Shown here one piece after another: positions 34,083 through 41,416 of a stretch of 48,038 nucleotides of DNA. Within the stretch, counting starts at the first letter, position 1; every line of letters begins with the position of its first letter. The stretch covers positions 1-48,038 of the forward strand of contig JAUXZO010000150.1 in the NCBI GenBank assembly GCA_030692685.1, read 5' to 3'. Below the pieces are notes generated by a model that ran no database searches, was not told the DNA's origin, and was given only the letters and a program-made list of their open reading frames with translations. Origin of the DNA: Acidovorax sp. GTDB taxonomy: Bacteria > Pseudomonadota > Gammaproteobacteria > Burkholderiales > Burkholderiaceae_C. The position numbers and the translations under genes are program-made.

Positions 34083-37066
34083 AGCTACATTTTGAATCTG
34101 ACCTCGATTATCAGCACGCCGCCATCGAGGCGGTGTGCGACCTGTTCCGGGGTCAGGAAACCAACCGCACCGAGTTCACTGTCACCCGCGCTGCGGGCGG
34201 CGATGTCCAGAGCGAGCTGGGTCTGGTGGAGAGCGAGCTTGGCATCGGCAACCGGCTGACCCTGCTGGACGACGAGATCATCGGCAACCTGAAGGACATC
34301 CAGCTGCGTAACGGCCTGCCGCCCTCGGCCGGTCTGAGCTCGGGCGATTTCACGGTGGAGATGGAGACGGGGACGGGCAAGACTTATGTCTATTTGCGTT
34401 CCGTGTTCGAGTTGAACAAGCGCTACGGTTTCACCAAGTTCGTGATCGTGGTGCCATCAGTGGCGATCAAAGAGGGCGTGTACAAAACGTTGCAGATCAC
34501 CGAGGCGCACTTCAAGAGCCTCTATTCCGGCCAACCCTACGATTACTTCCTGTATGACTCGGCTAAGCTGGGGCAGGTGCGGAATTTCGCGACCAGCCCA
34601 ACGATCCAGATCATGGTAGTCACGGTCGGCGCCATCAACAAGAAGGACGTGAACAACCTTTACAAGGACAGCGAAAAGACTGGCGGCGAGCGGCCGATCG
34701 ACCTGATCCGTGCGACGCACCCGGTGATCATCGTGGATGAGCCGCAAAGCGTTGATGGCGGTCTGGAAGGGCGGGGCAAGCAAGCGCTGGATGAAATGCA
34801 CCCTCTGTGCACCCTTCGCTATTCGGCGACCCACGCGAACAAGCATCACATGGTCTATCGGCTGGATGCGGTCGACGCCTATGAACGCAAGCTGGTGAAG
34901 CAGATCGAGGTCGCTTCGCTGGAAGTCGAAGGTGGGCACAACAAAGCCTACGTGCGTTTCATCTCTGCCAGCAACAGCCGAAGGGCCGTGACCGCCAAGG
35001 TCGAACTGGACATGGTTGAGGGCAAGGCGGTGCGCCGCAAAGAGGTGACGGTTCAAGACGGCGACGATCTGGAAGAGGTGACAGGGCGCGCGGTCTACAA
35101 GAATTGCCGGGTTGGTGAGATCCGGGTGGGCGGCGCAAACTCGCTGCTGGAGGTGAAAACGCCGGGGGCGGAAGAATTTCTGGCTGTCGGTCAGGCTTTC
35201 GGTGATGTTGATCCGGGCGCGGTAAAGCGGCTGATGATCCGCCGCACGATCCATGAGCATCTTGAAAAGGAAAAACGCCTTGCCCCGCTCGGTGTCAAAG
35301 TTCTGAGCCTGTTCTTCATCGACGCGGTCGATCACTACCGGTCCTACGATGAGGCCGGGAACCCGGTGAAGGGCAAATACGCCCTGATGTTCGAAGAGGA
35401 ATATCGCCGCGCCTCGAAGTTGCCGGATTATGTCAGCCTGTTCGCAGAGGTCGACATGACTTCAGAAGCGCAGGATGTGCATGATGGATACTTCTCGATC
35501 GACAAGAACAAGCGATGGACCGACACGGCCGAAAACAACCAGGTCAACCGCGACAGTGCCGAACGCGCCTATAACCTGATCATGAAGGACAAAGAGAAGC
35601 TTCTGGGCTTCGGCACCAAGCTGAAGTTCATCTTCTCGCACTCGGCGCTGAAGGAGGGATGGGACAACCCCAACGTTTTTCAGATCTGTGCCTTGCGTGA
35701 AATGGGGACCGAACGGGAACGGCGACAGACCATAGGGCGTGGCTTGCGCCTTTGTGTTAACCAGCAAGGCGAACGGCTGCGTGGCTTTGAAATCAACACG
35801 CTGACCGTCATCGCGACCGAAAGCTACGAGGAGTTTGCCGAGAACCTGCAAAAGGAAATCGAGAAGGATACCGGCATCAAGTTCGGCATCGTCGAGAAGC
35901 ACCAGTTTGCGGCCATTCCGGTAACGAAGCCTGATGGCTCGACTGGCATGTTGGGCTTTGACGATTCCGCCGCGATTTTCGACCACCTGAAGGCTCAGGG
36001 TTTTGTCGATGCAAAGGGCAAAGTGCAGGATACCCTTCGCAAGGCGCTGAAAGACGGAAAGCTTGACCTGCCGGAAGCCCTGCGACCGCATCTAGGGGCG
36101 GTGCGCGATCTGCTGAAAAAAGTTGCTGGCAAGCTGGACATCAAGAATGCCGACGACCGGGTGGTGGTGAAAACGCGCCAAGCCGTTCTGGAAAGCCCAG
36201 AATTCAAGGCGCTTTGGAACCGCATCAAGCACAAGACCACGTACCGCGTTCATTTTGACAACGACAAGCTGGTCGCCGACTGTGCAAAGGCAATCGGAGA
36301 CGGGCCGCCAGTTTCCAAGGCTCGGGTGCGGATCAGAAAAGCTGACCTCTTGATCGGACAGGGCGGCGTAGAGGCAAAAGAGCGCGACAAAAACAGCGGC
36401 ACAATCGTTTCGATTGAGGAGGGCGATATCGCGTTGCCTGATGTCTTGACGGAATTGCAGGATCGTACGCAGCTGACGCGGAAGAGCCTCGTCAACATTC
36501 TCACCGCAAGCGGGCGGTTGAACGACTTCAAGCGCAACCCTCAGGCGTTTATCGAGATCGCAGCAGAAACCATCAATCGGACCAAGCGTTTGGCGCTGGT
36601 GGACGGCATCAAGTACCAGAAGATCGGCGAAGGCGAATATTATGCCCAAGAGCTGTTCCAGCAGGAAGAGTTGATGGGATACTTGAAAAACATGCTTCTG
36701 GACGCGACCAAGTCAGTGTTCGAGCATGTGATCTACGATTCCGGCGGTGTCGAGCGAACCTTCGCAGAGCAGCTCGAGAAAAACGAGGCCGTGAAGATCT
36801 ACGCCAAGTTGCCTGCGTGGTTCAAAGTTCCGACGCCTTTGGGAACATACAACCCAGACTGGGCCGTCTTGGTTGAAGCGGCGGGCGAGGAACGCCTTTA
36901 TTTTGTTGTCGAAACAAAGGGCAGCCTCTTCGTGGACGATTTGCGTGATGTGGAAGCTGGCAAGATTGCTTGCGGACAACAACATTTCGTTGCCATCGGC
37001 CAAGGCCCTAATCCGGCCAGGTATATCAAGGCCACCAAGGTCGACGACCTCATGGATCACACCTGA
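34079..37066 (+). CDS. Type III-like restriction enzyme subunit Res
   Basis: This is a protein of about 995 residues. The superfamily 2 helicase core has Walker A METGTGKTYVYLR (96-102), VVPSVAIKEGV, the DExx motif as VDEPQSV, RYSATH, and motif VI QTIGRGLRLCVNQQGERL. The C-terminal end carries a nuclease-like TYNPDWAVL...YFVVETKG pattern (about 923-947), the PD-x(n)-ExK of type III Res. It should cut DNA that Mod has not marked, using ATP. ATG 34079 overlaps the previous stop. The 3' end overlaps the convergent 224-residue gene by 17 bases. Confidence 0.92.
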   Translation: MKLHFESDLDYQHAAIEAVCDLFRGQETNRTEFTVTRAAGGDVQSELGLVESELGIGNRLTLLDDEIIGNLKDIQLRNGLPPSAGLSSGDFTVEMETGTGKTYVYLRSVFELNKRYGFTKFVIVVPSVAIKEGVYKTLQITEAHFKSLYSGQPYDYFLYDSAKLGQVRNFATSPTIQIMVVTVGAINKKDVNNLYKDSEKTGGERPIDLIRATHPVIIVDEPQSVDGGLEGRGKQALDEMHPLCTLRYSATHANKHHMVYRLDAVDAYERKLVKQIEVASLEVEGGHNKAYVRFISASNSRRAVTAKVELDMVEGKAVRRKEVTVQDGDDLEEVTGRAVYKNCRVGEIRVGGANSLLEVKTPGAEEFLAVGQAFGDVDPGAVKRLMIRRTIHEHLEKEKRLAPLGVKVLSLFFIDAVDHYRSYDEAGNPVKGKYALMFEEEYRRASKLPDYVSLFAEVDMTSEAQDVHDGYFSIDKNKRWTDTAENNQVNRDSAERAYNLIMKDKEKLLGFGTKLKFIFSHSALKEGWDNPNVFQICALREMGTERERRQTIGRGLRLCVNQQGERLRGFEINTLTVIATESYEEFAENLQKEIEKDTGIKFGIVEKHQFAAIPVTKPDGSTGMLGFDDSAAIFDHLKAQGFVDAKGKVQDTLRKALKDGKLDLPEALRPHLGAVRDLLKKVAGKLDIKNADDRVVVKTRQAVLESPEFKALWNRIKHKTTYRVHFDNDKLVADCAKAIGDGPPVSKARVRIRKADLLIGQGGVEAKERDKNSGTIVSIEEGDIALPDVLTELQDRTQLTRKSLVNILTASGRLNDFKRNPQAFIEIAAETINRTKRLALVDGIKYQKIGEGEYYAQELFQQEELMGYLKNMLLDATKSVFEHVIYDSGGVERTFAEQLEKNEAVKIYAKLPAWFKVPTPLGTYNPDWAVLVEAAGEERLYFVVETKGSLFVDDLRDVEAGKIACGQQHFVAIGQGPNPARYIKATKVDDLMDHT

Positions 37067-37724
37067 TTGCTCGTGACCAGGGGGATTTCTTCGGCATCAC
37101 CCTGGTCACCTCCATCTCTCGAAGCATCCCCCCTGTCAGCAGCCCGTCTCGCACCCAGCCCAGCGCCGACCACCAATCCTCATAGCCTCGCCGGGCGGAT
37201 GCGATCTGTTCAGGATGCGGCCGCCAAGTGACCGGGCAGGCCAACAACTCGACCGTGCGCCACTTGCCGCGCGTTTTCACCCGGTCGGTGCCGACGACGA
37301 TGGTTGTCGCTCGCTCGCCATGCTGGTTGTTCTTGGTTTCCAATGGCACGCAGCGTGGGACGAGGCCCGGCATCCAGTCTGGCGTCAACCCAGCGCGCGC
37401 CAGTTCTGCCACCTGGATCGCCATACGGATGCCGCCTAGGCTGTCGGGGATCCCGGCAACGGTGGCGGCAATCACTTCGGCGTCGGGATGGGTGTAGCTG
37501 CCCATTTTGTGCTGCCCACCATCGACCTTGCAGCCAAGAATAGCGCGCTGCAGCAGGACGTATTCGAGGCCGAAGCCGAAGCCTTCCTCGGTCACGTCCT
37601 TAGGCGGCGGCAGTTCCAGCTGCGCTTGCTCGACGCGGAACGCCCATTCCAGCGCTGCCTGCACGCCCAGCGCGCGTTTCACCTTGCTGACGCCGGTTCT
37701 GCCGATCTGTCGTTGGATACTCAT
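37050..37724 (-). CDS. Phage-type hypothetical protein
   Basis: This 224-residue protein belongs to no family I can name. The N-terminal half has a helical KVKRALGVQAALEWAFRVEQ and GLEYVLLQRAILGCKVDGG. The middle has HPDAEVIAATVAGIPDSLGG and a basic ETKNNQHGERATTIV segment. Such proteins occur late in early-gene operons of prophages, so a role in DNA packaging preparation or gene control is possible. The start overlaps the stop of the alternate methylase frame as ATGA. It is the last gene of the minus-strand phage-like operon and overlaps the end of res by 17 bases. Confidence 0.72.
   Translation of the reverse strand: MSIQRQIGRTGVSKVKRALGVQAALEWAFRVEQAQLELPPPKDVTEEGFGFGLEYVLLQRAILGCKVDGGQHKMGSYTHPDAEVIAATVAGIPDSLGGIRMAIQVAELARAGLTPDWMPGLVPRCVPLETKNNQHGERATTIVVGTDRVKTRGKWRTVELLACPVTWRPHPEQIASARRGYEDWWSALGWVRDGLLTGGMLREMEVTRVMPKKSPWSRAIRCDP
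37073..37109. terminator. Inverted repeat at the res / phage-operon convergence
   Basis: GTGACCAGGG and CCCTGGTCAC form a perfect 10-base stem with a 17-base loop, 7 bases past the res stop. It lies inside the last codons of the convergent 224-residue gene. It may act as a terminator for the plus-strand operon. There is no T run, so this is tentative. Confidence 0.4.
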
Positions 37725-38374
37725 GGCAGCATCCCCTCAAACAGGGACTTCTGCGCCGGGCGCTGGGCCTGATCCATCGGCCGCCAGATCCACGGGCCCA
37801 AGGCCGTGGGCAGCCGCGAGAGAGCGCCACGCATGTGCTGCTGCCAGAGGGTGAACTCCGTTGCCGAGCAGGCGCAAAGCGCGTGCCCGATGGGCCAGCC
37901 CATCAGCCATCCGACGAAGAGCGGGTTCAGCCGCCGCCGTGATCGTCCCTTCAGGATCCGCCGCGAGACGACGCGCCCATGCGAGGCAATCATCGAAGCC
38001 CAGAGCGGGCGCGAGATCGGGGCGTGCGGTGAGAACCGCGCGCCATCCATCGTGATCGCCGGGTCCGGGCGGGTGAAGCCCTGTTCCGCTCGGTAATGCA
38101 GGATATCCAGCCGGGACTTCCCATCGGCCCGGGTCACGCTGGCCTCGCTGGATCCTTTCCAGTTCTGCGCCGCTGGGGTTGGCCACTGCGCCGCCTGCGC
38201 TGGCAAGGGTGGCGTCCCGCCCGAACCATAGCTCTGGCCCGGCCCACCCTTCGCGCCATCCGTCGCCTTCGGCGTCGACCAGTTGGTGATGCCCAGCGCC
38301 AGCGCCTCGGCCTTCCGTGTGAAGTCGCTGTTCCCTGCCGGGTTGTAGCGATCCGTGCCCGAATGCAGGCTCAT
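37721..38374 (-). CDS. Candidate overlapping frame in the methylase gene (phage WPTP-repeat / LNPxFVxWLMGWP protein)
   Basis: In another frame of the same DNA a coherent sequence appears: SSWPTPMSLHSG, ITNWSTPKATDGAKGGPGQS, QAAQWPTPAAQNWKGSSEAS and finally LNPLFVGWLMGWPIG with ATEFTLWQQHMRGALSRL. Repeated WPTP blocks and the LNPxFVxWLMGWP ending are known to me from phage methylase-type proteins. The stop overlaps the next start as ATGA, just as other genes of this operon do. ATG 38374 is the first in-frame Met but has no clear ribosome site. Entry by frameshift from the methylase frame is possible. The part of this frame upstream of about 38380 looks like noise. Confidence 0.5.
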   Translation of the reverse strand: MSLHSGTDRYNPAGNSDFTRKAEALALGITNWSTPKATDGAKGGPGQSYGSGGTPPLPAQAAQWPTPAAQNWKGSSEASVTRADGKSRLDILHYRAEQGFTRPDPAITMDGARFSPHAPISRPLWASMIASHGRVVSRRILKGRSRRRLNPLFVGWLMGWPIGHALCACSATEFTLWQQHMRGALSRLPTALGPWIWRPMDQAQRPAQKSLFEGMLP

Positions 38375-38885
38375 CGGTGTGGGCCAGGATGAATATGCGG
38401 AGCCGCTGGTGCGGCGCGCCGACTTCTGCCGCCGAGAACAAACCCGCCGCAGGCGTGTAGCCCATTGCCCAAAGCTCTCGCAGGACGGTTTCGAGGCCGA
38501 GGGTGACGTGACCGGGTACGTTTTCAAGAAAGACCCATCGGGGGCGGCATTCCCCGATGATACGAGCGACGTCGGGCCAGAGGTGGCGGGGATCATCGGC
38601 GCCACCGCGTTTGCCAGCGGCGCTGAAGGGCTGGCAGGGATATCCGGCGAGGACGATGTCGAAGGCGCCGCCAAAGGGACGGGCATCAAAGCTGCGAAGA
38701 TCATCCCAGATCGGGGCCGCGGCGAAGTAGCCTGCGCGCTGGGCCGCGATGAGGACAGCTCTGGGCCAATCCTCCCACTCGACGAAGGCGCGGGTGTGAT
38801 AGCCGGGTTCGGCGAGCATGAGGCCCAGATCAAGGCCTCCGCCGCCTGCGCAGAGGGACAATCCGTGCCGGGGACGTGACACCAT
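37737..38885 (-). CDS. C5-cytosine DNA methyltransferase
   Basis: This protein of about 382 residues is a phage-type Dcm-like methylase. Motif I is LSLCAGGGGLDLGL; motif IV is GYPCQPFSAAGKRGG with catalytic Cys84; motif VI is ENVPGH (121-126); motif VIII is HQRLRIF; motif X is LRLLGNGVHPLAAAHAWRSL. It probably protects phage or element DNA from restriction, as no matching endonuclease is nearby. The start could be ATG 38885 or GTG 38894, the latter next to the stop of the HTH gene. The last 60 percent overlaps a second protein-like frame (37721-38374). Confidence 0.93.
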   Translation of the reverse strand: MVSRPRHGLSLCAGGGGLDLGLMLAEPGYHTRAFVEWEDWPRAVLIAAQRAGYFAAAPIWDDLRSFDARPFGGAFDIVLAGYPCQPFSAAGKRGGADDPRHLWPDVARIIGECRPRWVFLENVPGHVTLGLETVLRELWAMGYTPAAGLFSAAEVGAPHQRLRIFILAHTDEPAFGHGSLQPGREQRLHTEGRGAGAGHHQLVDAEGDGWREGWAGPELWFGRDATLASAGGAVANPSGAELERIQRGQRDPGRWEVPAGYPALPSGTGLHPPGPGDHDGWRAVLTARPDLAPALGFDDCLAWARRLAADPEGTITAAAEPALRRMADGLAHRARALRLLGNGVHPLAAAHAWRSLAAAHGLGPVDLAADGSGPAPGAEVPV

Positions 38886-38890
38886 GACAT

Positions 38891-39916
38891 TCACCGCACT
38901 CCCCGCATCCGGAGGCGTTCGGGCGTGACGAGGCCGCGCACCAGCATCAAATCGCGAATGCTGTTGTTGATCGCGCTAACGGGCAGGAAGCCGTCAGCGT
39001 TGACCATCTTGGCGTAGAACGCGGCCTTGTCGTCGTCACTGAGCCGGGGAGTGTCTTCGCGCTTGCGCCGCCGTTTAGCCTTTTGGCTCTTCGCATTCGC
39101 GATGGCGGTCTGCGCGTCGCGCTGGGCGGCACGTTCCATGAACCGGTCGAGTGCTTTGGGGCCATCGGGCGGATTGGGATGATCGCTTCGGGTCTCAAGG
39201 GCGACCTGGATGATCCGCTTCTGCGACAACCCGATATCGTCAATCCAACGGCGAACGTGGGTTCTGGCTGGCCAACCCTGCCACCAGGCGGGCAGGGTGG
39301 CGTTGGCGGCGAAGCCCAGCGCTGTGAGCAGTTCTGCGAAGAACCGATCAAAATCGGCCTCGCGCGTGCCTGCGTCCTCCTCCTCCTTTACTGGTTTACT
39401 TAGTGGTTCTCTTACAAGGTTAGTGTCCGGATTCCGGACACGGCTTTGGGCATTTTCCGGACACGGGTCGGTGCAAAATCCGGACACGGGTTCCTGCGGA
39501 TTGCCGTGTGCGATTTCCGGACACGGCTCGGGCAGATCAGCAGGGATGGTGGCGATTTCAGACGCAGTTTCAGCATCATGGCCGAAGTGCAAAAACCCGT
39601 GTCCGATTTCCGGACATGGCTCGGGATCATGTGGGGCAAATCCTTCCTCGAACCCCAAAATGTAGCGCGTCGGCAGTTGGCGCTTGGTGACGGGATCGAT
39701 GCGCGGCACGCGGCGTAGCAGATGTTCCGCCTCCAGCCGGTCGAGATGTTCGTTCAGGGTGGACCGACTTATTTCGCAATCATGGGCGAGCCGGTCCTGC
39801 GACGGGAAGCAGCCGAAGTCGGGGTTGAAGCGGTCGCAAAGGTGCCAGAGCACGATCTTGGTCGTCGGTTTCAGCCCGCGCCGCTGGATCGCCCAGTTGG
39901 TGGCGTCATGGCTCAT
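38891..39916 (-). CDS. HTH replication-type phage protein
   Basis: This 341-residue protein has an N-terminal winged helix (about 10-75) with LKPTTKIVLWHLCDRFNPDF, FPSQDRLAHDCEISRSTLNE and HLDRLEAEHLLRR, the HTH_36-like form used by phage replication initiators. The middle (about 95-165) is low-complexity with repeats of PCPEI(G/A)HG, caused by repeated DNA words. The C-terminal part is helical and basic (KAKRRRKRED). Position between a VRR-NUC gene and a methylase in an early operon, plus iterons inside the gene, suggests an initiator like lambda O. ATGA overlap with the gene before. Confidence 0.75.
   Translation of the reverse strand: MSHDATNWAIQRRGLKPTTKIVLWHLCDRFNPDFGCFPSQDRLAHDCEISRSTLNEHLDRLEAEHLLRRVPRIDPVTKRQLPTRYILGFEEGFAPHDPEPCPEIGHGFLHFGHDAETASEIATIPADLPEPCPEIAHGNPQEPVSGFCTDPCPENAQSRVRNPDTNLVREPLSKPVKEEEDAGTREADFDRFFAELLTALGFAANATLPAWWQGWPARTHVRRWIDDIGLSQKRIIQVALETRSDHPNPPDGPKALDRFMERAAQRDAQTAIANAKSQKAKRRRKREDTPRLSDDDKAAFYAKMVNADGFLPVSAINNSIRDLMLVRGLVTPERLRMRGVR
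39423..39620 (-). repeat. TCCGGACACGG iterons inside the HTH gene (possible origin)
   Basis: CCGGACACGG occurs on the plus strand at 39434, 39457, 39480 and 39517, and as CCGGACATGG at 39610. The first three are spaced exactly 23 bases apart, two helical turns. Partial inverted partners precede the first (GTGTCCGG-ATT-CCGGACAC, 39423-39441) and last copies. Each copy encodes the repeated PCPE-type stretch. Iterons within an initiator gene are the arrangement seen in lambdoid origins. Confidence 0.65.
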
Positions 39917-40308
39917 GGCGCGGCCCTCCGCGCTGGCAGCTGCGAACGGCTGGTGAAGCCATTGTCGGCCAGCGCGCGCAACGCATCGTCGACCGAGCGC
40001 ACCAGCGCCCAGCCAAATCCCTGCGCGCAGACCGTGTCGCGGAAGACCTCCTGAGATTTGCGCAATCGGCCGGTTTCGCTTTTGACCTCGAGGAACAGCA
40101 CTCGGCTTGCGGAGATGACGATCAGATCGGCAAACCCGGCATGCACTCCCATGCCGACCAGGATGGATTGGCGTTTGGCACCGCGGGGCCCGGCCTCGGT
40201 CACCTCATTGACGCAGTGGTGGACGATGGCATCGCGGGGCAGGGCGAAGCGCAGCGCCTGCACGATGGCGCGCTGGGCATCTGCCTCGGGGGTGCTGCGC
40301 CGGTTCAT
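39913..40308 (-). CDS. VRR-NUC domain nuclease
   Basis: This 131-residue protein is built of little more than a VRR-NUC domain, a PD-(D/E)XK-like nuclease fold common in phages. Key parts are an N-terminal helix (EADAQRAIVQALRFAL), GMGVHAGFADLIVIS with the metal-binding Asp, FLEVKSETGRLRKSQ with the ExK pair and following Gln, and a last helix (SVDDALRALAD). Such nucleases may cut Holliday-like or branched DNA in replication. It overlaps its neighbours by 4 bases on both sides. Confidence 0.88.
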   Translation of the reverse strand: MNRRSTPEADAQRAIVQALRFALPRDAIVHHCVNEVTEAGPRGAKRQSILVGMGVHAGFADLIVISASRVLFLEVKSETGRLRKSQEVFRDTVCAQGFGWALVRSVDDALRALADNGFTSRSQLPARRAAP

Positions 40309-40571
40309 GCCGCACCGCCGTTCGGGAACGCGGCCGCCGCGATGACATGCAAGGGGCGCCGGTCCAGCAAGCGCAGCAGTTCGATGGCGTCACCACATTC
40401 GCGGGCATCGTCGGTCTGGCCGAGGACGACCCGTGCAGCAAGGATGACCAGCGAGTGCGGATGCTGGGTTGTGTCCGCGAGGACGCCGCGCGCTTCGGTC
40501 AGGCGGTCATGCATCCAATCGACGGTGGCGGATGTCGGAATGACGGGCGGGTAGGACAGGAGGCGCGTCAT
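40305..40571 (-). CDS. Small hypothetical protein of the phage-like operon
   Basis: This is an 88-residue, mostly helical protein with WMHDRLTEARGVLADTTQHP, SLVILAARVVLGQTDDAREC and a DAIELLRLLDRR helix. No family is recognised. ATG 40571 overlaps the stop of the HTH gene upstream; its own stop overlaps the VRR-NUC start. The open frame extends further upstream but only through the other gene. Confidence 0.65.
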   Translation of the reverse strand: MTRLLSYPPVIPTSATVDWMHDRLTEARGVLADTTQHPHSLVILAARVVLGQTDDARECGDAIELLRLLDRRPLHVIAAAAFPNGGAA

Positions 40572-40813
40572 TTGCGACCCTTCCCGTTTGCGCGCCTGGT
40601 GCTCTCCTGCTTTTCCAGCCAATCCAGAACAACGGCGCGGCGGTAGTAGATGGTGCGCCCGGCCCGCACGCAGGCGGGGCCAGTGCGCCGGTCGTCCCAA
40701 CGCCGAAGCGTGTCGACCGAAAGCCCAAGTTCACGCGCCAGGTCGAGGCGGCTGATCCATCCCGCCATTAAAGGCGCTGGCGGTGCCGCGGGATGTCGAT
40801 GTGTCTGCGTCAT
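40568..40813 (-). CDS. AlpA/excisionase-like HTH protein
   Basis: This 81-residue protein has one MerR-like helix-turn-helix: ISRLDLARELGLSVDTLRRW then DDRRTGPACVRAGRTIYYRR and WLEKQEST. This is the excisionase/AlpA form (HTH_17), where the wing reads GP-x-x-x-GR-x-I-x-Y. It may direct excision with the integrase at 41417, or control the operon it heads. GGGAG lies 8 bases before ATG 40813. Frames starting earlier cross the repeat region and are not used. Confidence 0.82.
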   Translation of the reverse strand: MTQTHRHPAAPPAPLMAGWISRLDLARELGLSVDTLRRWDDRRTGPACVRAGRTIYYRRAVVLDWLEKQESTRRANGKGRK

Positions 40814-41416
40814 ACGTTTTCTCCCGGTTGTTGCCCGAACGGGGCGTTTGCCGGATTGAGAAGGCGCTGATGGGCAAGGACGGCGGGAAGGCACTGGGTG
40901 ACAGTGAGTGACACTGGCTTTGCACCCCCATGCCGCCCCTTGTTTTATTGAGGTTTGGCGATTTCGGCCAAAATCATGCTGCGGTGCAGCGCGCCGTGTC
41001 TGCCATCTGGTCGTGGCGGCAACCGGAGCGGATGGCGGCCGCCTATGCGCCAAACCCTGCAAAACAAGGGATTCGGGCTGCCTGGCGCGAACGGCGCTGT
41101 GACACTGAGTGACACTGGCATTGCGGCCCTCTGCTAGTGATTGATTTCATTTTGTTTTTCCGGGTGAAGCGGCATCGGGCGACGTAGGGCAGCATTGGCG
41201 TGCAGGTCGTGCCGTGATCATCCTCGCGAAAGTCCGCTGTCCACGCCCCTCTTGTCCGGAAGCAGTCCAAGCGCGGGCGGCACCGGGGTGGAAAGCCAGT
41301 GCCAGCCAGTGTCATTCACCGCCGGTCAGTGCCTCCTCGCCGCCCGCAAGCCCATGATTACCTTGATAAGCCTGCGAATCCACGCGTCATGACAAGGGCA
41401 TTGATAGGAGGGTGAC
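40814..41416. other. Regulatory region between phage-like operon and integrase
   Basis: These 603 bases between divergent genes have no convincing CDS. It holds three copies of a GTGAxTGACACTGGC word (entered separately) and should contain both promoters. It may also contain the attachment site. I could not prove an att core because no second copy was found in the window. Confidence 0.55.
40898..41319. repeat. GTGAxTGACACTGGC repeats near the integrase
   Basis: A 21-base repeat with one mismatch lies at 40898-40918 and 41098-41118, exactly 200 bases apart. The core GAGTGACACTGGC is the same in both. A third, inverted copy (GCCAGTGTCATTCAC) is at 41305-41319. Placed between an excisionase-like gene and the integrase, these could be arm-type integrase sites, Xis sites or operators. 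Confidence 0.65.

Noticed and set aside
38380..38890. First third of the 389-residue alternate frame over the methylase gene
   Set aside because: It is rich in Pro, Ser and Ala with no motifs and mirrors codon bias of the real methylase frame; only the part after about 38374 looks like protein.
39423..39620. CRISPR array from evenly spaced repeats
   Set aside because: Repeats are only about 11-13 bases with 10-base gaps and lie inside a coding frame; no cas genes nearby.
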